In this document: piece after piece, positions 7,819 to 17,583 of the stretch
Layout: the number at the start of each line of letters is the position of its first letter
Numbering within the stretch: the first letter of the stretch is position 1
NCBI GenBank assembly: GCA_029866205.1
Contig: JARWZT010000002.1
Location: forward strand, 1 to 51,560
Origin: Rhodoferax sp.
GTDB lineage: Bacteria; Pseudomonadota; Gammaproteobacteria; Burkholderiales; Burkholderiaceae_C
Reading direction: 5' to 3'
Length of the DNA stretch: 51,560 nucleotides
Translations under genes and position numbers: made by a program
The notes under the pieces: model-generated
What the model saw: the letters and a program-made list of their open reading frames with translations, nothing else
What the model was told of the DNA's origin: nothing
Databases searched by the model: none

Positions 7819-10050
7819 ATGACCCTTACCACCCACCACCGTATTTGTCCTTTGTGTGAGGCCTGCTGCGGACTCGAGATCAAAGTCTCGGGCCAGAAGG
7901 TCGTCAGCGTACGCGGCCACGAGGCGGATGTTTTTAGCGCTGGCTACATCTGCCCCAAGGCGGTCGCGCTCAAAGACCTGCACGAAGACCCCGACCGCCT
8001 GCGCAGCCCGATGGTCAAGCGAAATGGCGTGCACGTGGCGGTCACTTGGGACGAGGCGTTTGCCGAAATCGAGCGACGGCTTCTGCCACTCATCGCGGCT
8101 CACGGCCGTGACGCTGTGGGACTGGTCACCGGCAATCCGTCCGCGCACAAGATCGGTTTGCTCACCTACTTCCCCAAGCTCGCCCGCGGCCTGGGCACCA
8201 AAAACATTTTTTCTGCCTCCAGCGTCGACCAAATCCCCAAACAACTCGCCAGTGGCCTGATGTTTGGCACCTGGCTTTCCATCGCAGTGCCCGACATCGC
8301 GCGCAGTGACTTGCTGCTGGTGATTGGCGCCAACCCGCTGGCCAGCAACGGCAGCATGTGGACAGTGCCTGATTTCAGGGGCAAGGCCAAGGCGATGCAG
8401 GCACGGGGCGGCAAGCTCATCGTGATTGACCCCCGCCGCACCGAGACCGCTGCCGTCGCCGATGCGCACCATTTCATCCGCCCGGGCGCTGACGTTTTTT
8501 TACTCGCGGCGATGGTGCACACCTTGTTTGCCGAAAATCAGGTGCGCCTGGGCGCGGTGCACGAATGGGTCACCGGCGTGGACGAAGTGCGCGCTGCCGT
8601 AGCGCCCTTTGCTCCCGAGGCCGTGGCGGCCCGCTGCGCCATAGACGCCGATACCATTCGCGCCCTCGCGCGCCAACTCGCCACCACCCCACGCGCTGCG
8701 GTTTACGGCCGCATCGGCACCTGCACGCAGGAATACGGCACCTTGGCCAGCTGGCTGATCGACGTCCTCAACGTGCTGACCGGCCACCTCGACACCGCCG
8801 GCGGGGCCATGTTTGCCAATGCGGCCGCTTTTTCGGCCAACAGCAGCGGCTCCGCCGGGCGTGGCAAGGGCATTTCCACCGGACGGCGCCAGTCACGCGT
8901 GGCCGGTGCACCCGAGGTGATGGGCGAATTCCCGATCAATTGCATCGCCGAAGAGATTGAACAACCCGGCCCTGGCCAGATCCGCGCATTGATCACCTTG
9001 GCCACCAACCCGGTGCTGTCCGTGCCCAACGGGCCGCGCTTGGCCAAAGCACTGGACACGCTGGACTTCATGGTGAGCCTGGACATTTACCTGAACGAGA
9101 CCACACGCCATGCCGACGTGATCTTGCCCGGTCCCTCGCCGCTTGAGGACCTGCACTACGACGTCGCCTTTCCGCAAATGTCCTGGCGCAACCACGCGCG
9201 CTACAGCCCGCCGGTGCTTGCGCGTGCCGAGCATCAACCCGAAGAATGGGAAAACCTGTTGCGCATAGCCGCCATTGCCCAGGGCCTGGGCGCCGCAGTG
9301 GACATTGGCGCGCTGGACGACAGCCAGTTTGCCGAAGACGCCCAGCGCAGCTTTGGCCCACACGCAGACGCGGTGATTACCGCCACCCAAGGGCTTCGCG
9401 GCCCGCAGCGCGCCCTGGACCTGGCGCTGCGCGCGGGGCCGTATGGGGATTCCTTTGGCCAGAAGCCCGAGGGGCTGAACCTGCGCAAAGTGATGGCCTC
9501 CAACGCCAGCGGCGGTGTGGATCTGGGCGAATTGCAGCCCCGCATTCCTGAACTGCTGCGCACGCCCAGTGGCAAGGTCGAACTGGCGCCACCCTCGCTG
9601 CTGGCCGACTTGCCCCGCGCACTGGCCGATCTGCAACGCCCCGCACCCGATCTGGTCGTAATCGGACGGCGCGATGTACGCACCAATAACAGCTGGATGC
9701 ACAACTTGCCCACGCTGGCCAAGGGCCCCTTCCGTTGCACCGCACTGGTGCACCCGAGTGACGCCCAACGCCTGGGCTTGAAGGACGGCGCCATGGCCCA
9801 TCTGGAAAACCACCGGGCCCGTCTGGAAGTCCAGGTCCACATCAGCGATGAAATGATGCCCGGCGTGGTCAGCCTGCCCCATGGCTGGGGCCATGACCTG
9901 CCCGGTGCCCAACTGTCGGTTGCCGTTCAACGCCCAGGCGTCAACCTGAACGCCCTACTGGACGAACAACTGCGCGACCCGCTTTCCGGGAATGCGGTGT
10001 TGAGCGGGGTGGCGGTACGTATGCAGCCTGCGCAAACCCTAGCCGCCTGA
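7819..10050 (+). CDS. Molybdopterin-dependent oxidoreductase (DMSO reductase superfamily)
   Basis: This 743-residue protein has an N-terminal [4Fe-4S] motif with Cys10, Cys13, Cys17 and Cys45 (C-x2-C-x3-C-x27-C). It continues with the molybdopterin-binding core (GANPLASNGSM, VIDPRRTETA) and the C-terminal dinucleotide-binding domain (RRDVRTNNSWMHNLP, then SLPHGWGH). There is no twin-arginine signal, so it is probably cytoplasmic. The region where the metal ligand usually lies reads SSVDQIPKQ. I do not recognise the substrate; formate-dehydrogenase-like and acetylene-hydratase-like proteins share this architecture. No electron-transfer subunit or cofactor-insertion chaperone lies next to it. 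It follows alkB by 65 bases and converges on icmF. Confidence 0.88.
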   Translation: MTLTTHHRICPLCEACCGLEIKVSGQKVVSVRGHEADVFSAGYICPKAVALKDLHEDPDRLRSPMVKRNGVHVAVTWDEAFAEIERRLLPLIAAHGRDAVGLVTGNPSAHKIGLLTYFPKLARGLGTKNIFSASSVDQIPKQLASGLMFGTWLSIAVPDIARSDLLLVIGANPLASNGSMWTVPDFRGKAKAMQARGGKLIVIDPRRTETAAVADAHHFIRPGADVFLLAAMVHTLFAENQVRLGAVHEWVTGVDEVRAAVAPFAPEAVAARCAIDADTIRALARQLATTPRAAVYGRIGTCTQEYGTLASWLIDVLNVLTGHLDTAGGAMFANAAAFSANSSGSAGRGKGISTGRRQSRVAGAPEVMGEFPINCIAEEIEQPGPGQIRALITLATNPVLSVPNGPRLAKALDTLDFMVSLDIYLNETTRHADVILPGPSPLEDLHYDVAFPQMSWRNHARYSPPVLARAEHQPEEWENLLRIAAIAQGLGAAVDIGALDDSQFAEDAQRSFGPHADAVITATQGLRGPQRALDLALRAGPYGDSFGQKPEGLNLRKVMASNASGGVDLGELQPRIPELLRTPSGKVELAPPSLLADLPRALADLQRPAPDLVVIGRRDVRTNNSWMHNLPTLAKGPFRCTALVHPSDAQRLGLKDGAMAHLENHRARLEVQVHISDEMMPGVVSLPHGWGHDLPGAQLSVAVQRPGVNLNALLDEQLRDPLSGNAVLSGVAVRMQPAQTLAA

Positions 10051-10116
10051 GCAGTCAAGCCTAGGCGACGCGAAAGCCACAGCCTGGCGCCGGCGCACTC
10101 CAATGGGCCGAATGCC

Positions 10117-13100
10117 CTACATGTTCCGGCGGTACTGACCACCCACCTCAAACAGCGCATTGGTAATTTGCCCCAATGAGCAAACGCGCACCGCATCCAT
10201 CAGCACTTCGAAAACATTGTCATTGGCAATGACCGCCTGCTGAAGCCGCGCCAGCATGGCAGGCGCCTCTTTGGCATGGCGGGCATGGAAGGCGTGCAGG
10301 CGCTCCAACTGGCTGGCCTTCTCGGCGTCGGTGCTTCGGGCAAGCTCGAGCTTGTCCATTACCTGGTCGCCGTGGGGATTGCGGAAGGTGTTGACCCCGA
10401 TGATCGGCAACTCGCCGGTGTGCTTCAGCATTTCGTAGTGCATGGATTCGTCCTGAATCTTGCCCCGCTGGTAGCCAGTTTCCATGGCCCCCAGCACGCC
10501 ACCGCGCTCAGCGATCTTCTCGAACTCGGCCAGTACCGCCTCTTCGAGCAGCTCGGTGAGCTCTTCGATGATGAAAGCACCTTGGGACGGGTTCTCATTT
10601 TTGGCCAGACCCCACTCCCGATTGATGATGAGCTGAATCGCCATGGCCCGACGCACGGAGTCTTCGGTGGGCGTCGTGATCGCCTCATCGAACGCGTTGG
10701 TGTGCAAGCTGTTGCAGTTGTCGTAAATGGCAATGAGTGCCTGCAGCGTGGTGCGGATGTCGTTGAACTGAATCTCTTGCGCGTGCAGGCTGCGACCGCT
10801 GGTCTGAATGTGGTATTTGAGCTTTTGGCTGCGCTCATTGGCGCCGTATTTTTCTTTCATGGCCACAGCCCAGATGCGGCGCGCCACACGCCCCATTACG
10901 GTGTATTCCGGGTCCATGCCGTTGCTGAAAAAGAAGCTCAGGTTGGGCGCAAAGTCGTCAATGTGCATGCCACGCGCCAGGTAGGCTTCCACAAAAGTGA
11001 AGCCGTTGGACAGCGTGAACGCCAGCTGGCTGATCGGGTTGGCTCCCGCTTCGGCAATGTGGTAACCGCTGATCGACACACTGTAAAAATTGCGCACGTC
11101 GTGGTGTACAAAGTACTGTGCAATATCGCCCATGACCTTGAGGCTGAACTCGGTCGAGAAGATGCAGGTGTTCTGGCCCTGGTCTTCTTTCAAAATGTCA
11201 GCTTGTACCGTGCCGCGCACATTGGCCAGCACCCACTCCTTGATTTTGGCGGTCTCGGTTTCGGTGGGTTCGCGGCCGTTATCGATTTTGAATTTGTCGA
11301 TATTCTGGTCGATAGCCGTGTTCATGAACATCGCCAGAATACTGGGCGCCGGGCCGTTGATGGTCATGCTGACCGAGGTGCTGGGGTTGCACAGGTCAAA
11401 GCCGCCGTACAGCACTTTCATGTCGTCAATGGTGGCAATGCTGACGCCGCTGTTGCCCACCTTGCCGTAGATGTCCGGGCGTGGATCGGGGTCGTTGCCA
11501 TAGAGCGTGACCGAGTCAAAGGCGGTGGACAGACGCTTGGCGGCCATGCCTGAACTCAACAATTTGAAGCGCGTGTTGGTGCGAAAGGCATCGCCTTCAC
11601 CAGCGAACATACGGGTCGGGTCTTCACCCTCGCGCTTGAAGGCAAAAGTACCGGCGGTGTAGGGGTAGCTGCCAGGCACGTTGTCGAGCATTAACCACTT
11701 CAGGATTTCGCCGTGGTCTTCATAGGTAGGCAGCGCCACTTTGCGGATGGTGGTACCGCTCAGGGACCGGGTGGTCAGTGCGGTGCGGATTTCCTTGTCG
11801 CGAATTTTGACGACGTATTCGTCGCCCGCGTAGGCCTTTTGCATTTCGGGCCATTGGGCCAGCAGCTTTTTGGCGGCGGCGTCTTGCACGTTTTCACGCT
11901 CTTGGGCCAAGCCAATCGCAGCCTCAGCGGCGCGGGCTTTGACCGGGCGGCCCACCTGCAGCATGGCCGCGGCCGCTTGCAACTGCTGAATTTCGCGGGC
12001 CAACTGCGCCTGGGCACGGGCCCGCTTTTTATAGCCGCGCACGGTATCGCTGATCTCGGCCAGGTAGCGCGTACGAGCGGCGGGCACCACCGGCGTCTGG
12101 TTGCTGCTGTGGCGCACACCGGCCGCAGGCAGCAGGCGCTGCGCGGGTACGGCCAGTCCCAGGGCCTGCAGGCGCGGCAACATCGCTTGGTAGAGCGCGG
12201 TCACGCCATCGTCGTTAAAGCGTGCGGCCATGGTGCCAAACACCGGCATGTTTTCCATCGGCACAGTCCAGGCCTCGCGATTGCGTTGAACCTGTTTGGC
12301 CACGTCGCGCAGCGCGTCGCTGGCGCCCTTGCGGTCAAACTTGTTGATGGCCACAAACTCGGCAAAGTCGAGCATGTCAATTTTTTCAAGCTGGCTGGCC
12401 GCGCCAAACTCAGGCGTCATCACGTACAAGGGAACGTCCACCAGCGGCACGATGGCCGCGTCACCCTGGCCGATACCAGAGGTCTCAACAACGATCAAAT
12501 CAAAACCAGCCACTTTGCAGGCGGCAATTACATCAGGCAGTGCCTGGCTGATCTCCGAGCCAAAGTCGCGGGTCGCCAGCGAGCGCATGAATACGCGGGC
12601 ACCCGGCTCTTTCGTTGTCGTGGCCCAAGGCGAAATCGCGTTCATGCGGATGCGGTCGCCCAAGAGCGCGCCGCCGCTCTTGCGCCGCGAAGGGTCAATG
12701 GAGATGACGGCAATGCGCAGCGTGTCGCCACAGTCGAGGCGGAGTCGGCGGATCAGCTCATCAGTCAGCGAAGACTTGCCCGCACCGCCGGTACCGGTAA
12801 TGCCGATGCTCGGAATATGGGTGGCAGCCGCCTGAGTCCGCAGGGCTTGCAGCGTGGTCTCGTTCACCTTACCGGCTTCCACCACGGTCAAAAACTGGGC
12901 CAGCGCGCGCCAATGAGCGTCGCCGTGGCCCTGGAAGGCAGCCAGATCGCTGGGCGCGTAGGGCGCCAGATCGTGGTCGCAACGCATCACCATCTCGCCA
13001 ATCATGCCGGCCAGCCCCATTTTTTGCCCGTCTTCAGGGCTGTAAATGCGGGTGACGCCATAGGCTTGGAGCTCATCAATCTCGGACGGCACGATTACGC

Positions 13101-13428
13101 CGCCGCCGCCGCCAAATACCTTGATGTGCGCGCCGACCCGGCTCTTGAGCAGATCGACCATGTACTTGAAGTACTCCACATGGCCCCCCTGGTAGGAGCT
13201 GATCGCAATGCCCTGTACGTCTTCCTGCAGCGCGGCGGTAACCACCTCTTCGACGCTGCGGTTGTGCCCCAGGTGAATCACCTCGGCACCCATGCCTTGC
13301 AGAATGCGGCGCATGATGTTGATGGCCGCGTCATGGCCGTCAAACAGACTGGCAGCGGTGACAAAGCGCACCTTTTGCGTGGGGCGGTAGTTGGCCAGGG
13401 CTTGGTATTCGGCGGACAGGTCAGACAT
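10117..13428 (-). CDS. icmF: Fused isobutyryl-CoA mutase IcmF
   Basis: This 1103-residue adenosylcobalamin enzyme interconverts isobutyryl-CoA and n-butyryl-CoA. Three parts are visible. A B12-binding domain carries DGHD with His32 as the expected cobalt ligand. A MeaB-like G-protein chaperone domain has P-loop GTGGAGKSS at 211-219. The large TIM-barrel mutase domain starts near residue 550, with [13 protein letters not shown] and [11 protein letters not shown]. This domain order and length are those of IcmF rather than methylmalonyl-CoA mutase. Related fused enzymes also accept isovaleryl/pivalyl-CoA, so the physiological substrate is open. A perfect 18-bp palindrome lies 37 bases upstream and may be its operator. 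Confidence 0.95.
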   Translation of the reverse strand: MSDLSAEYQALANYRPTQKVRFVTAASLFDGHDAAINIMRRILQGMGAEVIHLGHNRSVEEVVTAALQEDVQGIAISSYQGGHVEYFKYMVDLLKSRVGAHIKVFGGGGGVIVPSEIDELQAYGVTRIYSPEDGQKMGLAGMIGEMVMRCDHDLAPYAPSDLAAFQGHGDAHWRALAQFLTVVEAGKVNETTLQALRTQAAATHIPSIGITGTGGAGKSSLTDELIRRLRLDCGDTLRIAVISIDPSRRKSGGALLGDRIRMNAISPWATTTKEPGARVFMRSLATRDFGSEISQALPDVIAACKVAGFDLIVVETSGIGQGDAAIVPLVDVPLYVMTPEFGAASQLEKIDMLDFAEFVAINKFDRKGASDALRDVAKQVQRNREAWTVPMENMPVFGTMAARFNDDGVTALYQAMLPRLQALGLAVPAQRLLPAAGVRHSSNQTPVVPAARTRYLAEISDTVRGYKKRARAQAQLAREIQQLQAAAAMLQVGRPVKARAAEAAIGLAQERENVQDAAAKKLLAQWPEMQKAYAGDEYVVKIRDKEIRTALTTRSLSGTTIRKVALPTYEDHGEILKWLMLDNVPGSYPYTAGTFAFKREGEDPTRMFAGEGDAFRTNTRFKLLSSGMAAKRLSTAFDSVTLYGNDPDPRPDIYGKVGNSGVSIATIDDMKVLYGGFDLCNPSTSVSMTINGPAPSILAMFMNTAIDQNIDKFKIDNGREPTETETAKIKEWVLANVRGTVQADILKEDQGQNTCIFSTEFSLKVMGDIAQYFVHHDVRNFYSVSISGYHIAEAGANPISQLAFTLSNGFTFVEAYLARGMHIDDFAPNLSFFFSNGMDPEYTVMGRVARRIWAVAMKEKYGANERSQKLKYHIQTSGRSLHAQEIQFNDIRTTLQALIAIYDNCNSLHTNAFDEAITTPTEDSVRRAMAIQLIINREWGLAKNENPSQGAFIIEELTELLEEAVLAEFEKIAERGGVLGAMETGYQRGKIQDESMHYEMLKHTGELPIIGVNTFRNPHGDQVMDKLELARSTDAEKASQLERLHAFHARHAKEAPAMLARLQQAVIANDNVFEVLMDAVRVCSLGQITNALFEVGGQYRRNM

Positions 13429-13465
13429 GGGAAGCTCCGAAGGGAAGATAAAACAGCAAACCTGA

Positions 13466-13483
13466 GTTTACGTTAACGTAAAC
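13466..13483. promoter_or_regulatory. 18-bp perfect palindrome upstream of icmF, candidate operator
   Basis: GTTTACGTTAACGTAAAC is perfectly self-complementary. It lies between the icmF start (13428) and the end of the TRAP operon. A TTGACG hexamer on the minus strand (13483-13488) abuts it and could be a -35 box. From memory, MerR-type LiuR regulators of branched-chain acyl-CoA catabolism use operators of this TTTACGTnnACGTAAA kind, which would fit icmF. The regulator identity is inference. Confidence 0.7.
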
Positions 13484-13531
13484 GTCAATCGTAGCAATTT
13501 GCAAAGTTGCGGGACCAAGGCTCGCCTCAAG

Positions 13532-13567
13532 AAAAAAAGCCGCAGGGCCATTGGGGCGCTGCGGCTT
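13532..13567 (-). terminator. Rho-independent terminator of the TRAP operon
   Basis: AAGCCGCAG (13537-13545) pairs with CTGCGGCTT (13559-13567). The run of A at 13532-13538 becomes a U-tract for leftward transcription. It begins 20 bases after the stop codon of the large permease gene. Confidence 0.85.
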
Positions 13568-13586
13568 CTCGCGATACAGGTAACGC

Positions 13587-15551
13587 TTATTTGTAAAGCG
13601 TCTCCGGCAACCACAAACCAATCGCTGGGAATGTGTAAAGCAAGAAAATGGCAAACACTTGGATGGCCATAAACGGCAACATGCCCGCAAAGATTTGGTT
13701 CAGCGTCACATGGGGAGGGCTCACGCCCTTCAAGTAAAACGCTGCCATGGCCACGGGCGGGCTCAAGAAGGCAGTTTGCAGGTTCAGTGCCACCAACAGG
13801 CCGAAGAACAGCGGGTCGATTCCGAAGTGCGGCAGCAGGGGAATAAAGATCGGCATGAAAATCACGATGATCTCGGTCCACTCCAACGGCCAGCCCAACA
13901 AGAAAATGATCACTTGCGCCAAGATCATGAACTGCACTGGCGTCAAGTCCATACCCAACACCCACGTGTTAATCAGCTCCTGGCCACCGAGCAGTGCGAA
14001 TGCCGCCGAGAAAATGCTGGAGCCCACGAACAGCCAGCACACCATAGCGCTGGTTTTGGCCGTCAGATAGACCGACTCGCGCAGCACCACGTAATTCAGG
14101 CGGCGGTAGGCCGCCGCCAACAGCAGGCCACCCAAAGATCCCATGGCCGCCGCCTCGGTGGGTGTAGCCAGTCCAAAAACAATGGTTCCCAATACCGCCA
14201 AAATCATCAGGGCCAATGGGAAGAACGAGCCGAGCAGCATTTTGAAGATCTCAAGCCGCGCAAAGCTGAAGTAAGCATAGAAAATGCCCAACGCCACCAC
14301 ACAACTCGCCAAACCGATCCAGAACGACATCGGCGCAGGCACGCGTTCGGCCGCCGCCGCTGGTGCTTCTGCCGCAGCAGCGACGGTAGGGGTCGCAGGA
14401 GCTGGTGACTCTGCTTTTGCGGGCTCAGCACCTGACGCCACGCTTGCGCTGGCTGCCTCGGTCGAACCTGGCGGCACCTGCAAGCCATCAGCTTCGGGTT
14501 CGGCCAAACCACCAACACTGGGAGCTTCGCCTTGGGTATCAGACGAATCCGACAGTTCTCCACCCATAGCGACCACGCCTTCGACCGTCTGCACAGGCAG
14601 GGGTGCCGTCACCTTGAAGTAAACGGTTCCCAGGATCGCGGCCACCGCCAAAGCGGGCAGCAAGGCGATACCCAAGTGATTGACCAGTTCGCGCATGGGT
14701 ACTGCCGCATTGCGCTTGCCTTTAAGAGCACCAATCAAGCCGGGCAAGGCGTTGCCGCTGATATTTTTGGACACCACTTGCGCAAACGCAGGCAAGGGCA
14801 CAAAGCGGTCTTCGGCCGACATGGGCGGGGCCATGCTAGGCTTAATTTTGGCAATAACGATCACGTAGACCACATACAAAGCCGCCAGCATGATGCCGGG
14901 GAAAAATGCACCGGCGTACAGCTTGACCACTGACACGCCAGCCGTAGCGCCGTAAACGATCAACATCACCGAAGGCGGAATCAAAATACCCAGACAACCG
15001 CCTGCGGTGATGGCACCGGCCGACAACTGAACGCTGTAACCGGCCCGCAACATGGCGGGCAGCGCCAGCAAGCCCATGAGCGTGACCACCGCACCCACAA
15101 TGCCCGTCGCCGTGGCAAAGATCGCACAGGTCACGATAGTGGCTACCGCCAGAGAACCCGGCACCCGGGCCATGGCCAAGTGCATGCTCTTGAACAATTT
15201 CTCGATCAGGTTGGCGCGCTCGATCAGGTAACCCATAAAAACGAACAAGGGGATCGAAATCAGCACGTCATTTGACATGACCGAATACGCGCGCTGCACC
15301 ATCAGATCAAGGGTTTGCTGCACTGCTAAAGCGGGGTTTTGACTCTTGTAGGCGATCCAGGCGAAGATCATCCCCATCCCCATCAGGGTGAAGGCGGTTG
15401 GGAAACCCAACATGATCGCCACCACAACCAAGGCCAGCATCAACAGCCCCAAGTGACCATTGGTCATTTCGGAGGGTGCGGGCAGCAAAACAAAGGCCGA
15501 CAGCACGACCAAGGCCATGATCGTCAGGCCAAACCAGATTTCTTTTTTCAT
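13587..15551 (-). CDS. dctM: TRAP transporter large permease subunit (DctM type) with Ala/Pro-rich insert
   Basis: This 654-residue, very hydrophobic protein is the transport subunit of a tripartite ATP-independent periplasmic transporter, driven by the ion gradient. Family signatures include GILIPPS near residue 188 and FGLATPTEAAAMG in the second half. It is about 200 residues longer than ordinary DctM. The excess lies in the middle: two extra membrane segments (about 294-312 and 409-428) flank a low-complexity acidic then Ala/Pro/Glu-rich stretch at 331-407 (bases 14331-14561). The start overlaps the stop of the small subunit gene by one base (TAATG), so the two are translationally coupled. 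The substrate is unknown; the subunits resemble the 'mannitol/chloroaromatic' TRAP group. Confidence 0.92.
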   Translation of the reverse strand: MKKEIWFGLTIMALVVLSAFVLLPAPSEMTNGHLGLLMLALVVVAIMLGFPTAFTLMGMGMIFAWIAYKSQNPALAVQQTLDLMVQRAYSVMSNDVLISIPLFVFMGYLIERANLIEKLFKSMHLAMARVPGSLAVATIVTCAIFATATGIVGAVVTLMGLLALPAMLRAGYSVQLSAGAITAGGCLGILIPPSVMLIVYGATAGVSVVKLYAGAFFPGIMLAALYVVYVIVIAKIKPSMAPPMSAEDRFVPLPAFAQVVSKNISGNALPGLIGALKGKRNAAVPMRELVNHLGIALLPALAVAAILGTVYFKVTAPLPVQTVEGVVAMGGELSDSSDTQGEAPSVGGLAEPEADGLQVPPGSTEAASASVASGAEPAKAESPAPATPTVAAAAEAPAAAAERVPAPMSFWIGLASCVVALGIFYAYFSFARLEIFKMLLGSFFPLALMILAVLGTIVFGLATPTEAAAMGSLGGLLLAAAYRRLNYVVLRESVYLTAKTSAMVCWLFVGSSIFSAAFALLGGQELINTWVLGMDLTPVQFMILAQVIIFLLGWPLEWTEIIVIFMPIFIPLLPHFGIDPLFFGLLVALNLQTAFLSPPVAMAAFYLKGVSPPHVTLNQIFAGMLPFMAIQVFAIFLLYTFPAIGLWLPETLYK

Positions 15552-16174
15552 TATTTACTTCCCTTGCCAGCTGTCACCAGCGCATCGAGTTTGGCGATGT
15601 CTTCGTCCTTGACGTTGACCATTTCTTTGAGTTTTTCCACATCGACCTCGTCCACGTCGTCGCCACGCTTGGGCCATTCACCTTGCTTGATGCAAACGAC
15701 GCAACGCACAATTTCGACCAGACCTTGGGCCAACAGAAAAGCGCCCGCAATTGGCAAAATCGTTTTAAACGGGTACACCGGCGGTCCGTCGGCAGTGATA
15801 TTGGAATGCTCGTTGATCGCCCAAGAATCTGCTGCAAATCCGTAACCTGCGTAAGCCAAAGCGACCACACCGGGAATAAAAAACAAAAAGTAAAGTATCA
15901 AGTCAAACCAGGCTTGCAGGCGTGGCGGGAAAAAGCCGTAAAGCACATCGCCGCGCACATGGCCATTTTTTGACAAGGTGTAGGCACCCGCCATCATAAA
16001 AAGCGACCCATACATCATGCTCATCACGTCAAAGGCCCAAGCATGGGGACTGTCCAGCACATAGCGGGAAAAAACTTCCCAAGAAATCATCAAGGTCAAC
16101 GCCAGTATCAGCCAAGAAAAAAACTGACCAATCCAAGTGCTGACTTTGTCAATAAATAGCAACAGGTTTTGCAT
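15551..16174 (-). CDS. dctQ: TRAP transporter small permease subunit (DctQ type)
   Basis: This 207-residue protein has four predicted membrane segments (about 13-32, 48-65, 87-108 and 135-155). It has the typical DctQ opening helix followed by SWEVFSRYVLDSPHAWAFD. It is the small membrane subunit that scaffolds DctM and docks the binding protein. The charged C-terminal tail (GDDVDEVDVEKLKE onward, about 45 residues) is longer than usual. The gene is the middle one of dctP-dctQ-dctM and ends in a one-base overlap with dctM. Confidence 0.9.
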   Translation of the reverse strand: MQNLLLFIDKVSTWIGQFFSWLILALTLMISWEVFSRYVLDSPHAWAFDVMSMMYGSLFMMAGAYTLSKNGHVRGDVLYGFFPPRLQAWFDLILYFLFFIPGVVALAYAGYGFAADSWAINEHSNITADGPPVYPFKTILPIAGAFLLAQGLVEIVRCVVCIKQGEWPKRGDDVDEVDVEKLKEMVNVKDEDIAKLDALVTAGKGSK

Positions 16175-16197
16175 TCGGGAACCCTAAAAATGAATCA

Positions 16198-16220
16198 GCC
16201 ATCCAGGACACCTGGATGGC
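16198..16220 (-). other. Perfect stem-loop in the dctP-dctQ spacer
   Basis: GCCATCCAGG (16198-16207) and CCTGGATGGC (16211-16220) form a 10-bp stem with a 3-base loop, 21 bases from the dctP stop. There is no T-tract. Such hairpins often stabilise the mRNA of the binding protein or reduce readthrough, so that binding protein exceeds permease. That role is inferred. Confidence 0.75.
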
Positions 16221-16240
16221 CGATAAAAGCGCTTAGAAAA

Positions 16241-17374
16241 TTAACCTTTATTCGGCTCAGCCGCTTTGGCACCAAAGAAGTGGTTCACCGCCATACGGCG
16301 GCTGATGTTGGTGTCCTGGTCCCATTTCACAGCACGAGATGCAAACGCTTTTTGCGAAGCAACGATCTCTTTGAACAGGGGGTTCTCAGCTGACTTCTTC
16401 TCCAAAATTTCAGACCAAATTTTGAGCTGATCTTGCAAAATCGCGTCAGGTGTTTTGTAAAACTTGACTTTGTCTTTGGTTTGCAACTCGATGTAGTCTT
16501 TGGAGTACCGGTCCACAGCCTTCCAGGACATATCCGCAGAAGCCGCCTCAGTTGCACCTGTAATGACCGCCTTCATCTTGTCGGGCAACGCGTCGTACTT
16601 GGTCTTGTTAAACATGATCTCGAAAGTCTCAGCGCTTTGATGGTAGCTCTGCAACATGCACACTTTGGACACATCAGGGAAGCCCAAAATCCGGTCCGAA
16701 GTGGCGTTGTTGAATTCAGCGCCGTCCAGCAGGCCGCGATCCATCGCTGGCACGATTTCGCCGCCTGGCAAGGCGTTGACTGCAGCACCCATCGCTGTGA
16801 ACAAGTCAATAGCCAGTCCGTTGGTACGGAACTTCAAACCTTTGAAGTCAGCCGACTTGGTAATTGGCTTTTTGAACCAGCCCAGTGGCTGTGTGGACAT
16901 AGGGCCGTACAAGAAAGACTGCACGTTTCCACCAATCGATGCGTACAACTTGGCCAGCAGCTCATGGCCACCGCCGTACTTGTGCCATGCCAAGACCATG
17001 TTGGCGTCCATGCCGAAGGCGGGACCGGAGTTCCACAAAGCCAGGGCGTTTTGCTTGCCGTAGTGGTAGCCCAACACGCCATGACCGCCGTCCAAAGTAC
17101 CCTTGGAAACCGCTTCGAGCAAGCCAAAGGCTGGCACCACAGAACCTGCGGGCAACACCTCGATCTTTAGGTCGCCACCGGTCATGTCATTGACTTTTTT
17201 CGCGTAGTCCAGCGCGTACTCATGGAAAATGTCCTTTGCAGGCCAAGTGCTCTGCCACCGCATAGAAATGGGACCTGTTTGCGCTTTGGCAATCATGGGT
17301 GCGGCCATTGCGGTTGCTGCAAGCGCACCTTTGATCATGCCGCGGCGGGAAGAAACAGCCTTCTTTTCATTCAT
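16241..17374 (-). CDS. dctP: TRAP transporter substrate-binding protein (DctP type), Tat signal
   Basis: This 377-residue periplasmic binding protein starts with a twin-arginine signal: SSRRGMIKG at residues 8-16, a hydrophobic stretch, and cleavage near AKA-QT. The mature part has TRAP features: MRWQSTWPAKDIFHEYA, then LKFRTNGLAIDLFTAMGA, where the conserved Arg of this family sits, then GLLDGAEFNN. An AGGAGA Shine-Dalgarno just before the ATG supports the start. It is the first gene of the operon. It is most like binding proteins of the mannitol/chloroaromatic (FcbT1-like) set; carboxylate substrates are likely but unproven. Confidence 0.92.
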   Translation of the reverse strand: MNEKKAVSSRRGMIKGALAATAMAAPMIAKAQTGPISMRWQSTWPAKDIFHEYALDYAKKVNDMTGGDLKIEVLPAGSVVPAFGLLEAVSKGTLDGGHGVLGYHYGKQNALALWNSGPAFGMDANMVLAWHKYGGGHELLAKLYASIGGNVQSFLYGPMSTQPLGWFKKPITKSADFKGLKFRTNGLAIDLFTAMGAAVNALPGGEIVPAMDRGLLDGAEFNNATSDRILGFPDVSKVCMLQSYHQSAETFEIMFNKTKYDALPDKMKAVITGATEAASADMSWKAVDRYSKDYIELQTKDKVKFYKTPDAILQDQLKIWSEILEKKSAENPLFKEIVASQKAFASRAVKWDQDTNISRRMAVNHFFGAKAAEPNKG

Positions 17375-17583
17375 CTGAGAGTCTCCTATTGGGTGGTGAT
17401 GAGTTAGAGAAGCAAGACTATGCCCTACTGTCAGGCAATTTGAACTAGGGTAACTACCAGTCCAGAGTTTGAAAATTTTTCAGCATCTGGCGTACTATTT
17501 GATTCACTTTGACACTGCTGTCTCGTTGCAGCAGGTCAAGACCGCCCGTTCGCCATAATCGGGCCAAAGCCTCAACGATCTTC
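17375..17583. promoter_or_regulatory. Divergent dctP/coaX intergenic region
   Basis: This spacer of about 210 bases holds the dctP promoter (leftward) and presumably the coaX promoter. An inverted pair of half-sites, GGTA and TACC around AC (17449-17458), sits within ACTAGGGTAACTACCAGT, 75 bases upstream of dctP. It could be an operator for the TRAP operon. A weak -35/-10 pair for dctP (TTCAAA, 16 bases, CATAGT on the minus strand) follows it. Nothing coding is evident. Confidence 0.4.

Noticed and set aside
10276..13476. Long open frames antisense to icmF (10276..11553 and 11713..13476, plus strand)
   Set aside because: They are the complementary-frame shadow of a high-GC gene; no family resemblance, and icmF is matched over its full length.
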